From NCBI GenBank assembly GCA_019203745.1, contig CP078104.1, forward strand, positions 4,030,001 through 4,094,000: a stretch of 64,000 nucleotides of DNA. The letters run 5' to 3'. Both the position numbers and the translations under genes were made by a program. This DNA is from Chryseobacterium sp. E1. Lineage in GTDB: Bacteria > Bacteroidota > Bacteroidia > Flavobacteriales > Weeksellaceae. Below the pieces are notes generated by a model. The model searched no databases. It was not told where the DNA came from and saw nothing but the letters and a program-made list of their open reading frames with translations. The stretch's first letter is position 1; each line of letters starts with the position of its first letter. Positions 8,469 to 18,169 of the stretch are shown here, one piece after another.

Positions 8469-10076
8469 ATGCACGAACAACTCCTTTTAATCCTTGGACT
8501 TTTATTACTGGTCATGCTGCTGGTCATGCTGGCACAACGGATCAAATTGCCTATCCTATCTTTCTGGTACTTGCCGGATTGGGGATTAGCCTTATTCCCG
8601 GAGTCCCTGTTTTAAAGCTGGATCCGGAGATTATATTTCTGATTTTCTTACCACCTCTTTTATACGAAGCAGCCTGGTACACTTCATGGAATGATTTCTG
8701 GAAATGGAAACGTCCCATCAGCTTGTTGGCATTTGGTTTGGTATTTCTTACATCTTTGGTTGTTGCTTACACTTCACAAATGCTGATTCCGGGATTTACG
8801 CTGGCTTTAGGCTTTTTATTGGGAGGAATTGTTTCACCGCCTGATGCTGTGGCGGCCACTACGGTTTTAAAAGGATTAAAAGTACCGAAACGTACCCTCG
8901 CTATACTGGAAGGAGAAAGTCTGATTAATGATGCTTCTTCACTAATCGTTTTCAGATTTGCTCTGGCAGCTGTAATGACTGGTGCTTTCTCAATGCACGA
9001 AGCGACTGGACAGTTTTTCCTGGTTGCGGGAATGGGTGTTGTTGTAGGGATTGTTGGAGCACATATTTTTATGCTATTCACCGTTTTTTACCTACTACAC
9101 CAGCTATTGACGCAGCACTTACGGTAATGACGCCATATATTTTATTTCTTTCTGCAGAACATTTTCATTTTTCGGGAGTGATGGCTGTGGTGAGCGGAGG
9201 ATTGTTTATGTCTTTCCGTGCTCATGAGATTTTTAAAACAGGAACCACAAGAATCAATATGACAGGAGTCTGGAACACCCTGATTTTTGTGATGAATGCT
9301 TTGGTTTTTGTATTGATTGGTCTTGAACTTCCGGATATCATTAATGGATTAGGGGACATTTCACTAATGGAAGGTATTAAATATGGTTTGATTATAAGCC
9401 TGATCGTCATTGTGGTGCGTCTTTTATGGATCTATCCAGTGGCTCATCTTCCAAGATGGTTTAGTGAAAAGGCCCGCCGTGATCCAAGCCCGGGATGGAA
9501 AAATCCACTGATTATCGGCTGGGCAGGAATGAGAGGAGTTGTTTCTCTGGCAACAGCCCTGTCTATTCCGGTCATGATGAATTCACAAGCCGAATTTCCA
9601 ATGAGAAATCTGATCATTTTTATCACATTTGTGGTTATTTTTGTGACCTTAGTGTTTCAGGGACTTACCCTGCCTTTGATCATTAAATTAACCAAAATAG
9701 GAGAGATTGATCATATTTTGCCTTCTCACGAACAGCAGGCCGGAATTCAGATGAGACTGGATAAACTTGCCGTTCATAAACTTGATAATGAATACAATGA
9801 CGCGGTGAACAGCAATGGTCTGCTGGAGAACCTTAAAAAGCGCTGGAAAGTGATATCAAACTTCACCAGAATCATCTCAATTCTATTGAAATGTGTACCA
9901 ACAGACGAAATGATATGGCAGAATATCATAAAGTAATGCTGGATATATTTGCCTTACAGCGAAAAGAACTGTTTAAAATGAAACGTGAAAAACTTTTCAG
10001 CGATGATGAAATCCGAAAAGCAGAATCACAACTGGATCTGAATGAATTAAAAATTACTGGAAATAAGCATTTGTAG
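8469..10076 (+). CDS. Na+/H+ antiporter, CPA1 family (NhaP/YjcE type)
   Basis: This inner-membrane cation/proton antiporter is about 535 residues. Family features are LGFLLGGIVSPPDAVAATTV (residues ~115-134), EGESLINDASSLIVFRFALA with the conserved ND pair, and WAGMRGVVSLATALSIP near residue 355. The last ~100 residues form a charged cytosolic tail. Frame breaks are near 8553 (KLPYPIF), near 9085 (after MLFTVF) and near 9850 (after LKKRWK). The C-terminal piece EMCTNRRNDMAEYHKVMLDI to 10076 belongs to it. It likely works in pH and sodium homeostasis. It is a single-gene unit with repeat-rich DNA on both sides. Confidence 0.88.
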
Positions 10077-10084
10077 GAGATTAC

Positions 10085-10346
10085 GAGCTGATGTTTCGGG
10101 TTTGAGAGCCGGAGGGGTTGAGTGTTGTTAGGGTGGAGCAAATATCCAGATTCGGGTTATTGAGTGGGAGCATTGGGGAGTAAAAGTGTTTAGATTTCTA
10201 CGAATGGATAAACTAAGCACTTTATCTATTTCAAACTATGTCAATCCGCAGGAATCCAAATCGTCATTTTACCCTTTACATGAACAATATAAACATTAAA
10301 CTTTGAACCTTAAACCTTAAACCCTGAACTTTAAACATTGAACAAC
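10085..10346. repeat. Repeat-rich intergenic stretch including a degenerate family B copy
   Basis: From 10093 there is a GGTTTGAGAGCCGGAGGGGT word. At 10193-10257 lies a diverged copy of repeat family B (GATTTCTACGAATGG ... TCAATCCGCAGGAATC). At 10290-10340 there are imperfect AACTTTGAACCTTAAACC units. No gene was found. The downstream ATG at 10347 is preferred over a TTG at 10338. Confidence 0.55.
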
Positions 10347-10658
10347 ATGAAAACATTACATTTTTTAGTCATAGGAAAGAACCAGGAAATTCTGGATACT
10401 TTAAAAAGAATTATAGAAAACAATGAAGGCTGGACAGCAGAAATACAAAATGATGAAAATTTCTGCTATGAGTATATAAAAAATAATACAGTGGATATTG
10501 TCCTTTTAAGCTCTGGCCTAGAGGAGGATTTTGAGAAAGATATAAAAATATTCTGTGCCGGTTTGGATAAGGACGTTAAAGTAATCGATCATTACGGAGG
10601 AGGAAGTGGACTTTTAAAGAATGAAGTTTACAGTCTTTTTCCTAATTTGCAGGGATAA
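10347..10658 (+). CDS. Receiver-like small protein lacking the phospho-acceptor Asp
   Basis: This intact 103-residue protein, starting MKTLHFLVIGKNQEILDTLK, has the size and alternating pattern of a response-regulator receiver domain. Where the receiver would have the phosphorylated Asp at the end of strand 3, it reads VDIVLLSSGLEEDF, with Ser instead. The acidic pair after strand 1 is also absent (IGKNQE). It may therefore be a pseudo-receiver that binds a partner without phosphorylation. The Crp/Fnr gene follows after 10 bases, suggesting a functional link. I do not recognise a named family. Confidence 0.6.
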   Translation: MKTLHFLVIGKNQEILDTLKRIIENNEGWTAEIQNDENFCYEYIKNNTVDIVLLSSGLEEDFEKDIKIFCAGLDKDVKVIDHYGGGSGLLKNEVYSLFPNLQG

Positions 10659-10668
10659 ACCTGACATT

Positions 10669-11253
10669 ATGTTCGAAAATATCATCAAAAATATTACGCG
10701 ATTTATTTCAATCACTCCCGAAGAAGAAAAAACCTTTACAGATCTGCTTGTTTGCCAGTCGTTTCCAAAGAAAACGGTTTTGCTCAGAGAAGGAGAGATT
10801 TGCCAGTTTGAAGGGTATATTCACAAAGGATGTGTAAGAATGTATTGTTTGGATGATAATGGTTCCGAAGTAACGTTACTGTTTGCCATCGAAGATTGGT
10901 GGATTAGTGATATTGCATCATTTCAGGAGCAGAAACCTTCTAAAGTGTATATTGAAACGTTGGAAGATTCAGAAATTTATATGTTGAATCCTTCAACGAA
11001 AGAAAAACTATTACAGGAGATTCCTAAATTCGAAAGGGTTTTCAGAATGCTGGTTCAGAGAAACCTGGCAACCCTGCAGAGCCGACTGGTCAATACCATT
11101 TCCAAAACCGCATCAGACAGATACCTTGAGTTCATCAAAGTATATCCTTCAATTCCACAAAGAGTAGCACAGTATTACATTGCTTCTTACCTGGGAGTTT
11201 CAAAAGAATTTGTCAGTACCATCAGAAAGCGTCTTGCTTCAAAGGAGAAATAA
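10669..11253 (+). CDS. Crp/Fnr-family transcriptional regulator
   Basis: This is a 194-residue intact regulator. An N-terminal cyclic-nucleotide-binding-like domain is visible as VLLREGEICQFEGYIHKGCV (residues ~37-56). A C-terminal helix-turn-helix reads YIASYLGVSKEFVSTIRKRL near residues 169-188. Start at 10669 (MFENIIKNI); an in-frame ATG at 10621 lies inside the upstream gene. Proteins of this Bacteroidota group usually lack the residues needed for cAMP binding, and their ligand is unknown. It lies just behind the receiver-like gene and probably shares its transcript. Confidence 0.85.
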   Translation: MFENIIKNITRFISITPEEEKTFTDLLVCQSFPKKTVLLREGEICQFEGYIHKGCVRMYCLDDNGSEVTLLFAIEDWWISDIASFQEQKPSKVYIETLEDSEIYMLNPSTKEKLLQEIPKFERVFRMLVQRNLATLQSRLVNTISKTASDRYLEFIKVYPSIPQRVAQYYIASYLGVSKEFVSTIRKRLASKEK

Positions 11254-11329
11254 ATCTTTGAGATAATTTTACCCGCAGATTGCATAGATGACTAGGCTAT
11301 TTTTCTGCTCTTGATGACTTTGTGTATAA

Positions 11330-11400
11330 AACCACCCCGTCAAAAATTCTTTGAATTTTCGCCACCCCTCCAAGAGAGGGGAATGTTTACGTCTTCAGTT
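11330..11400 (-). repeat. Dispersed repeat family A, copy 1 (minus orientation)
   Basis: This unit of about 70 bp contains two hairpin cores, CCCCTCTCTTGGAGGGG and AAAATTCAAAGAATTTT, and ends in GACGGGGTGGTT when read on the minus strand. Close copies lie at 15238-15306 and 20937-21006. Confidence 0.8.
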
Positions 11401-11632
11401 GAGATTTTGAGACCAGGATTGGATTTTTTGTTGATACTTTTCTTATTTGAATAATACTTGCTGGATTCTTACGGAATGACACGATTGCAATAATGGCTTT
11501 GCCCACACAGTTTGTCATTCCGTAGGAATCTAAATAGAGTTATTCTTTAAATTATTCTTTCAAATTAAATAGTTCCAAAGAGTAAAAAGACTCTTACACT
11601 TTCCAAAAAATAGCAATCCAATATAGTTATAC
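11401..11632. repeat. Intergenic DNA with repeat family B copy at 11464-11530
   Basis: GATTCTTACGGAATGAC at 11464 and GTCATTCCGTAGGAATC ending at 11530 are inverted arms enclosing about 33 bases. Related copies lie at 20817-20882 and 29582-29644, with a degenerate one at 10193-10257. The rest of the stretch is AT-rich and holds no gene. Confidence 0.65.
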
Positions 11633-11665
11633 TGCCGGATACAAAAGTATCCGGCATTTTTTTTT
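11633..11665 (+). terminator. Strong intrinsic terminator
   Basis: TGCCGGATAC and GTATCCGGCA form a perfect 10-bp stem with an AAAA loop, followed by nine Ts. It lies 11 bases upstream of the regulatory palindrome of the pirin operon and so insulates it from upstream transcription. Confidence 0.85.
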
Positions 11666-11675
11666 GCGTTAAAGT

Positions 11676-11725
11676 CATTTATTAAACTAGTTAAATGTGC
11701 AGGGTTTCCAGTCTCTCTAAATTTG
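11676..11725 (+). promoter_or_regulatory. Palindrome plus minus-7 box of the pirin operon
   Basis: This repeats the 22 bases seen before the dioxygenase cluster, CATTTA-N10-TAAATG with an internal AACTAGTT. Exactly 20 bases later comes TAAATTTG (11718-11725), a full TAnnTTTG match. Identical sequence with identical spacing at 5067-5116 points to one regulator for both operons. Confidence 0.7.
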
Positions 11726-11757
11726 TCCTATCAAACAAGAACAAATAACAATCTGAT

Positions 11758-12629
11758 ATGGACAGAAAAGATTTTTTAAAGAAAGGATTATTGGGAACAG
11801 GAATGTTTGTAGCATCAGCTTCTTTGGCCAGTGCTATGAAAAATGACATCGACGAGATCGAACCATTAGAACCGATCGGATACAATCATCTTCCCAATAC
11901 AGAATCAAAAATAAAAGAAAACTCTGTGATCCACAGAGCAGACTCAAGAGGGAAAGCAGATCACGGATGGCTGTTGAGCCAGCACACTTTCAGTTTTGCC
12001 AATTATTATAACCCTGAAAGAATGCACTTTGGAGTATTAAGAGTCTTGAATGATGATAAAGTGGAAGCAGGAAAAGGTTTTGGGACACATCCTCACGACA
12101 ATATGGAAATCATCAGTATTCCTTTGGAAGGGGACCTTGAACACAAAGACAGCATGGGAAACACGGCAGTGAAGAAGCGGAGATATTCAGGTGATGAGTG
12201 CGGGAACAGGAATTATGCACAGCGAATTCAATAAAAACAGTGATCAGCTGGTAAAATTCCTTCAAATCTGGATTTATCCGAAAAAAGAAATGTGACACCG
12301 AGATATGATCAGATCACTTTAGACAAAACAAAAGGTCACAACCAATTTCAACAGATTCTTTCCCCCAATGCAGATGACGAAGGTGTATGGATTCATCAGG
12401 ATGCATGGTTTCATCTGGGAACTTTTGATCAGAATAAAGAAACACATTATCAAATCAGAAAAAAAGGAAACGGAATCTATGCTTTTATTTTGAAGGGAAG
12501 CGCAGAAATAGGAGGTGAGATCATAGAAGAACGTGATGGATTCGGAGTCGGGATATTCAGGAAATTACAATCAAATCCCTTCAAGAAGGTACGGAAATCC
12601 TTTTGATGGAAGTACCGATGACACTATAA
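11758..12629 (+). CDS. Exported pirin-family cupin protein
   Basis: This pirin (YhhW-type bicupin) is about 290 residues. The N-terminus MDRKDFLKKGLLGTGMFVAS resembles an export signal, which is unusual because pirins are normally cytosolic. The cupin metal-site region reads GFGTHPHDNMEIISIPLEGD, then, in a shifted frame, SAGTGIMHSEFNKNSDQL. The second cupin runs to MEVPMTL at 12629. Frame breaks are near 12172, 12285 and 12560. Some pirins have quercetinase activity, consistent with a role on aromatic compounds. It is first in an operon-like run of exported enzymes. Confidence 0.85.
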
Positions 12630-12669
12630 AAATTAAACAGAAATAACAACCCTTAAATTTTAAATTATT

Positions 12670-13359
12670 ATGAAAAAATTAATCCTATCATTTGCAGCTG
12701 GTTTATTATCATTAACAGCATCAGCTCAAAACCCTGGAAAATCATTATTAAATCCTAGCAATCACGCAGTAGTACTTATAGACCATGAAGGACAAATGGC
12801 TTTCGCAACAAAAAGCATCAGCATGGAAGAATTAAGAAATAATGTGGCACTGGTAGCAGGTGGATCAAAAATATTTAATGTTCCTACAGTAGTAACAACG
12901 GTGGCAGAAAAGTCATTCAGCGGACCTGTTTTCCCGGAAATTTCAGAAGTATACCCGCAAGCAACCAGTGGATATGTAGACAGAACTACTATGAATACAT
13001 GGGAAGATGTTAATGCTCACAAAGTCATTACAGGAAAAAATAAAAAGAAACTGGTTTTCGCCGGATTATGGACAAGCGTATGTATCGTAGGACCAGTATT
13101 ATCAGCAATTGACGAAGGTTATGATGTATATGTAGTAACGGATGCTTCAGGTGATATTTCTAAAGAAGCTCATGATCAGTCAATCACCCGTATGGTTCAG
13201 GCAGGAGCACATCCTATCACTTCTGTTCAGTATGTATTGGAATTGCAGAGAGATTGGGCAAGAAAAGAAACGTACAAACCGGTTAATGACCTGATGAAAA
13301 AACATGGTGGAGCTTATGGGATTGGAATTCAGTATGCTCAGGAAATGTTAAAACACTAA
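12670..13359 (+). CDS. Exported isochorismatase-like cysteine hydrolase
   Basis: This intact 229-residue protein has a signal peptide (MKKLILSFAAGLLSLTASAQ) and an isochorismatase-like (YcaC-type) fold. The catalytic Asp is in VLIDHEGQM near residue 38, the Lys is probably in GKNKKKLVFAG, and the nucleophile Cys is in GLWTSVCIV near residue 140. Proteins of this group hydrolyse amides or esters of small molecules. It lies 40 bases after the pirin gene and is followed by a perfect 12-bp hairpin. A periplasmic location for such an enzyme is uncommon. Confidence 0.88.
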   Translation: MKKLILSFAAGLLSLTASAQNPGKSLLNPSNHAVVLIDHEGQMAFATKSISMEELRNNVALVAGGSKIFNVPTVVTTVAEKSFSGPVFPEISEVYPQATSGYVDRTTMNTWEDVNAHKVITGKNKKKLVFAGLWTSVCIVGPVLSAIDEGYDVYVVTDASGDISKEAHDQSITRMVQAGAHPITSVQYVLELQRDWARKETYKPVNDLMKKHGGAYGIGIQYAQEMLKH

Positions 13360-13367
13360 TGGAGCTG

Positions 13368-13394
13368 TTTCGGCAGGCTGAAAGCCTGCCGAAA
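13368..13394 (+). terminator. Intercistronic perfect hairpin
   Basis: TTTCGGCAGGCT and AGCCTGCCGAAA form a perfect 12-bp stem with a three-base loop, 8 bases after the isochorismatase stop and 25 before the amidohydrolase start. No T-run follows, so it more likely protects or punctuates the mRNA than terminates transcription. Confidence 0.6.
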
Positions 13395-13418
13395 CCTTCA
13401 ACCTTAAATATTGAAATA

Positions 13419-15188
13419 ATGAAACTACTGAATATACTTACTCTTTCCACGGTTTTGGCAGCAGGAATCATGCATGCTCAGAAAGCAGACATGATCATTA
13501 CCAACGGGAAGATTACCACAATGGATGATAAAAATCCGGAAGCACAGGCTGTTGCCATCAAAGACCACAAAATCTTACAGGTAGGAACCAATGCCCAGAT
13601 TTTAAAATTAAAAAACGGCAATACAAAAGTCATTGATGCTAAAGGAAACAGAGTCATTCCAGGCTTATTTGACAGCCATTTGCATGTAATCCGAGGAGGA
13701 AGATTTTACAATACCGAACTTCGTTGGGATGGTGTGAAATCTTTAAAAAGAGCTTTGGAAATGCTGAAAGAACAGGCTCAGAGAACACCGAAGGGACAAT
13801 GGGTAAGAGTCATTGGAGGCTGGAATGAATATCAGTTTGAAGAAAAAGACTTCCCACACTGGCTGAAATTAATGAAGCTACGGGAAATGTGCCTACTTTC
13901 ATCATGTATCTCTATGGAAAAGCCTGGCTGAACAAAGCCGGATTAAAAGGACTGAATATCAATGGAGATACCCCAAACCCTGCTCAAGGTTTAATTGAAA
14001 AAGACAATAACGGAGATCCTACAGGATTATTGGTGGCAGAACCGAATGCATTTATTCTTTATTCAACATTAGCGAAACTGCCGGAACTGAAAGAAGAAGA
14101 AAAAGTAAATTCTACCCTTCAATACATGACGGAACTGAACAGATTGGGAGTGACTGCAGTAATGGACGCAGGCGGAGGATTTCAGAATTTTCCGGATGAC
14201 TACGGAACAACGGATCAGCTGAACAAACAAGGGAAATTACCGTTCGTCTTCCTTACTATTTATTTGCCCAGAAAAAAAGGATCTGAGCTTGCCGATTACA
14301 CCAAATGGATTGGAATGGTAGAAATTGACGACCATGGTCATAATGATTTTAATGAAATCGATTATCATGTCAACGGTGGAGGGGAAAACCTGGTATCAGA
14401 CGGAGCCGACTTTGAAAACTTTCTTTTCCCAAGACCCGAACTTCCGGCTACGATGGAGAAAAATATGAAAGAGGTGGTAAGTCTTCTGGTAAAAAACAAA
14501 TGGCCTTTCAGAATTCATGCGACGTATAATGAAAGTATCACCAGATTTTTAAATGTCATTGAAGAAGTAAACAAAGAAACTCCTTTGAACGGATTAGTAT
14601 GGTTTATCGACCACGCAGAAACCGTTACCGAAGATAATATGAAAAGAATCAAAGCGTTGGGCGGAGGAATTGCAGTACAGCACAGAATGGCGTATCAGGG
14701 AGAAAGCTTCATCCACAGATATGGTAAAAAACCAGCTTTGGCATCTCCTCCGGTGAAAAAAATGCTGGAAATGGGAATTCCGGTTGGATTAGGAACAGAC
14801 GGAACAAGAGTCGCAAGTTACAACCCATGGGTAGCTTTATACTGGATCACCACAGGAAAAACAATAGGAGGAACTCAGGTGATGGGTAAAGAAAATACGC
14901 TGGACAGAAAAACTGCTTTATCACTTTCTACTTACGGAGGATACGAACTCATTAAAGACTATCAGAAAGGAAAATACAGAAAGGATACTTTGCAGATCTT
15001 ACCATTCTGGATAAAGATTATTTCACAGTCAATGATGAAGACATCAAAAACATCACCTCAAAATTGACGATCGTAGACGGAAAAGTCGTGTACGGAGATG
15101 AAACCTACAAAACAGCAGCTCCGGCACCACTTCCAGTCATACCGGACTGGTCACCTGTGAAATATTACGGGGCTATCAGACAAAATAA
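13419..15188 (+). CDS. Exported amidohydrolase (YtcJ-like, metal-dependent)
   Basis: This secreted amidohydrolase-superfamily enzyme is about 590 residues, with a signal peptide from the ATG at 13419. It has the N-terminal beta-sandwich (MIITNGKITTMDDKNPEAQA) and the metal site DSHLHVIRGG near residue 88. Later come FRIHATYNES, WFIDHAETV and GLGTDGTR. Frame breaks are near 13875, near 14995 and in the G-run near 15170; repairing the last gives the stop at 15188 (a misread frame runs on to 15243). The natural substrate is unknown. Its place in the pirin operon suggests breakdown of an imported or extracellular aromatic or amide compound. Confidence 0.85.
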
Positions 15189-15237
15189 TTTTTTAGCCAT
15201 AAAAGTTTTTAATTATTCAAGTATCAACCAACGTTCC

Positions 15238-15306
15238 AACTGAAGGGGTGAAAATTCCCCTCCCTTGGAGGGGTGGCAAAATTCAAAGAATTTTTGACGG
15301 GGTGGT
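15238..15306 (+). repeat. Dispersed repeat family A, copy 2
   Basis: AACTGAAGGGGTGAAAATTC starts a unit of about 70 bp with hairpin cores CCCCTCCCTTGGAGGGG and AAATTCAAAGAATTTT, ending GACGGGGTGGT. It matches the copies at 11330-11400 and 20937-21006. It sits between the amidohydrolase and doxX within the gene run. Confidence 0.8.
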
Positions 15307-15368
15307 CAACCCAGCATTAATACAATCACGACAATCAATTTAATTCATAGCTAAAATTCATTCCAATC

Positions 15369-15799
15369 ATGAAAAAGTTAATCCATATCATCACCAATAC
15401 CAATCCCGGAAGAAAATTAACAGATGTTGCCCTTCTAGCTTTTAGAATCTTCCTTTCTGTAGAATTAATCGTAGCGCACGGATTAAAAAAATAGGAGTAG
15501 GCGTTTCAGAAGCAGAGCAGGTACCCAACCCGCTGCATCTTCCTGAAACTTTCAACAGTTTTTTTGCTGATGCAGCCAATCTCGTATTTCCGGTATTTGT
15601 GATCTTTGGTTTTTTCACAAGAATTGCAGTATTACCAATCCTGGCAGTGACCCTTACAGGATATTTTATACTTCATTGGAATGATGCTTTATTGGTGAAA
15701 GATACACCTTTTATGTACAGTTTATGTTATCTGTTTTTACTGTTTATGGGAGCTGGAAGATATTCGGTGGATCATTATTTAACAAAGAAATCATCATGA
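15369..15799 (+). CDS. DoxX-family inner-membrane protein
   Basis: This DoxX-type four-helix membrane protein is about 143 residues. The start at 15369 gives MKKLIHIITNTNPGRKLTDV and the helix ALLAFRIFLSVELIVAHGLK. The frame breaks in the A-run near 15490. Then come PNPLHLPETFNSFFADAAN and the helices FPVFVIFGFFTRIAVLPILA and YSLCYLFLLFMGAGRYSVDH. DoxX proteins are linked to quinone or thiol redox chemistry in several bacteria, but the function here is not shown. The stop overlaps the start of the porin gene (ATGA), which indicates translational coupling. Confidence 0.85.
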
Positions 15800-17161
15800 A
15801 AAAACTGATCGCCATTGTACTGTTGCTGCAGATTTTTATTCCACTTCAACTTTCTGCTCAGTTCAAGCTGATGAGGTTTGATGAAGATTATACTTCCTAT
15901 AAAGACTCTGCAAAAACTTTTTACAACTCCATAAAATATATACCGCTTACAGAAAACAACAAAAATTATCTGTCATTGGGAGGAGAAGCAAGACTGGAAT
16001 TTGTAGACTTTAATAATGAAGATTGGGGAAGAATGGACATTGGAAGCAATCCTTTTCTGATTCAGAGATACAATGTACATGCAGATCTGCATCTGGGCTC
16101 ACGGGTAAGAATTTTCGGGCAGGTGAGAAGTGCCTGGGAAAACGGAAGAAAGAACGGTCCGAGACCTATTGATGAAGATCATTTGAATATCCAGAACCTT
16201 TTTATTGATATTGATGTTCTGAAAAATGAGAAAGAAAAGCTTACAGTGCGTGCCGGAAGACAGGAACTTGATTATGGAAGCGGAAGATTAATTTCAGTAA
16301 GAGAAGGCCCGAACCTAAGACTCTATTTTGATGGATTAAAATTCATGTACAAAAAGGAAATTTCAGATCTGATGCTTTTATGATGGCCGCCAGTGAAATA
16401 AGCCCGGGAGCATTTGATAACAAGTCTTCAAAATCAATCAACCTTTGGGGAAGCTACAATACATGGATTATTCCCAGAAGCGGAAATCTAGAGCTTTATT
16501 ATCTGGGAATTCACAAAAAAGATGTACGTTTTGAAGACGGGCTTTCGATGAGAACAGACATACTTTTGGCGGAAGATTCTGGAAATATGGAGGAGGTTTT
16601 ATTTACAATTTTGAAGCAGCCTACCAGTTTGGGAACTTTAATAAAGGAAATATCAGTGCATGGACGGCTTCTGCAGACATCGGATATATGTTTGAAAGTG
16701 TAAAAGGAAAACCTACCATCAATCTTAGAAACGATTATATCTCAGGAGACAGCAATAAAGGAGACGGAACATTGGGAACATTCAACCCTTTATATCCGAA
16801 AGGTGGGTATTTTGGATTTAATCCTCAGATTGGTCCGGTAAATTTAATTGATATCCATCCTTATGCGACCATTGATTTAGGTAAAAAAATAACAGTACAG
16901 GCAGACGTAGTTTTCAACTGGAGATATTCTACCCAGGATGGAATTTACAGACCCAGCGGAACATTGAATCTGCCGTCATCCAACTCAAAAAAGAGATACA
17001 TTGGAACCGCATTTTTAGGAAGTTTCAATTATAAGATTAATCCATTTTTAACCTTTAACACAGGAATACAATATTTCAATACCGGAGCCTTCATCAACGA
17101 TGTAATCGACAACCATAAAGACGGACTTTTCATCAACTCCAGAATTGTATTTAAATTTTAA
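15796..17161 (+). CDS. Alginate-export-family outer-membrane porin
   Basis: This outer-membrane beta-barrel protein (alginate_exp domain) is about 455 residues, with signal peptide MKKLIAIVLLLQIFIPLQLS. Family stretches are YLSLGGEARLEF, VRAGRQELDYGSGRLISVRE and GPNLRLYFDGLKF. A ladder of amphipathic strands follows, ending in an aromatic C-terminus (SRIVFKF), as expected of barrel proteins. Frame breaks are near 16375 and around 16555-16690. Its start overlaps doxX. Within the operon it could bring the substrate of the exported enzymes across the outer membrane, though alginate itself need not be the substrate. Confidence 0.85.
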
Positions 17162-17440
17162 AAAAACACAGGGAATTTGAAAATATGAAAATGAGATCAT
17201 TTGAAAATAAATTAAATAATTACCCCACATTAATGCACCTATCCATCACAGAAACTACCTTTGAAAAAGAAATAAAAATAGCTAGAGCGAAGCGACTTGC
17301 GCCTTAACAACATAAACCTTAAAAAACTTAGCGCCCTTGCGTTGTTCCAACAAACAAAACTTACAACCCGCAACTTGAACCCCATAACTCGAAACCAGCA
17401 ACAAAAATAACCAGCAACCAACAACAAAAAAATAAATCAA
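17162..17440. repeat. Intergenic stretch with degenerate repeats
   Basis: At 17281-17350 are GCGAAGCGACTTGCGCCTTA and CTTAGCGCCCTTGCGTTGTT, whose GCGCC-CTTGCG words recur near 20785-20800. From 17369 to 17425 imperfect AACTTGAACCCCATAACTCG and CCAGCAACCAACAAC units follow. No gene was found. Confidence 0.5.
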
Positions 17441-18169
17441 ATGAAAAATACACTAAAACAATCACTGGTAATTGCAGCTTTAGCATTATCTACACTAACC
17501 TTTGCACAAACTACAACTGCAGCTCCTGCGAAAACAACAGCCATCGGAACTTCCAAAACCTGGGGAACCGTAGACGGAATTTCCATGATAGGATTGGTAC
17601 AGGGGCCATCGTCTGCTGATGCCCAGCTTCAGGTAGCCTGTGTTTTTGAATATACAGAAGGTGATATTTTCAGTGCTCAGGCATTACCGGCAAAACTGAA
17701 CGGATTGGTTCATCTTGATGAAGCTTTAAAAGGAGAACTGACCAACCTTAGAAAAACAGGACAGTTTCAGGGACATTCTTTGGAAACTATTTTAATTACA
17801 CCGCCTGCAGGATCGATGCCTGCAAAGAAATTATTATTGATCGGTTTGGGTGACCGTAAGAAATTCACACCCGATTTAATGACTTCCGTAGGCGAAGTGG
17901 CAGCCCGTGAAGCTATGAGATTAGGCGTTACCAATTTTGCATTCGCCAGCGATCTGAAAGATGCCGGAATAGACTCTCCAACTGCTTTGGTAGCGGGAAA
18001 TGTAGTAAGAGGAATCGTACATGCCAACCGTTCTGAAAATTACCTGAAAGAACACAAATTATCCACCACCAAAAAATTAGAAAAAGTATACCTTCTGGCT
18101 GGTCCTGCCTTCTTTGAAACCGCAGGCGGAGGAATTTCCGATGCCATTTCAGAAGTAAAAAAGAAATAA
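17441..18169 (+). CDS. Exported stand-alone N-terminal domain of M17 leucyl aminopeptidase
   Basis: This intact 242-residue protein has signal peptide MKNTLKQSLVIAALALSTLT and a domain matching the N-terminal half of M17 leucyl aminopeptidases: QVACVFEYTEGDIFSA, LLLIGLGDRKKFTPD and REAMRLGVTNFAFASDLKD. The catalytic C-terminal peptidase domain with its two-metal site is absent, and the frame ends cleanly. This is therefore a non-catalytic relative, possibly a macro-domain-like binding protein. It lies 279 bases behind the porin gene and may close the pirin run. Confidence 0.8.
   Translation: MKNTLKQSLVIAALALSTLTFAQTTTAAPAKTTAIGTSKTWGTVDGISMIGLVQGPSSADAQLQVACVFEYTEGDIFSAQALPAKLNGLVHLDEALKGELTNLRKTGQFQGHSLETILITPPAGSMPAKKLLLIGLGDRKKFTPDLMTSVGEVAAREAMRLGVTNFAFASDLKDAGIDSPTALVAGNVVRGIVHANRSENYLKEHKLSTTKKLEKVYLLAGPAFFETAGGGISDAISEVKKK

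Noticed and set aside
13359..13418. Upstream in-frame start for the amidohydrolase (MELFRQAESLPKP)
   Set aside because: These codons are the perfect hairpin at 13368-13394; the ATG at 13419 gives a proper signal peptide.
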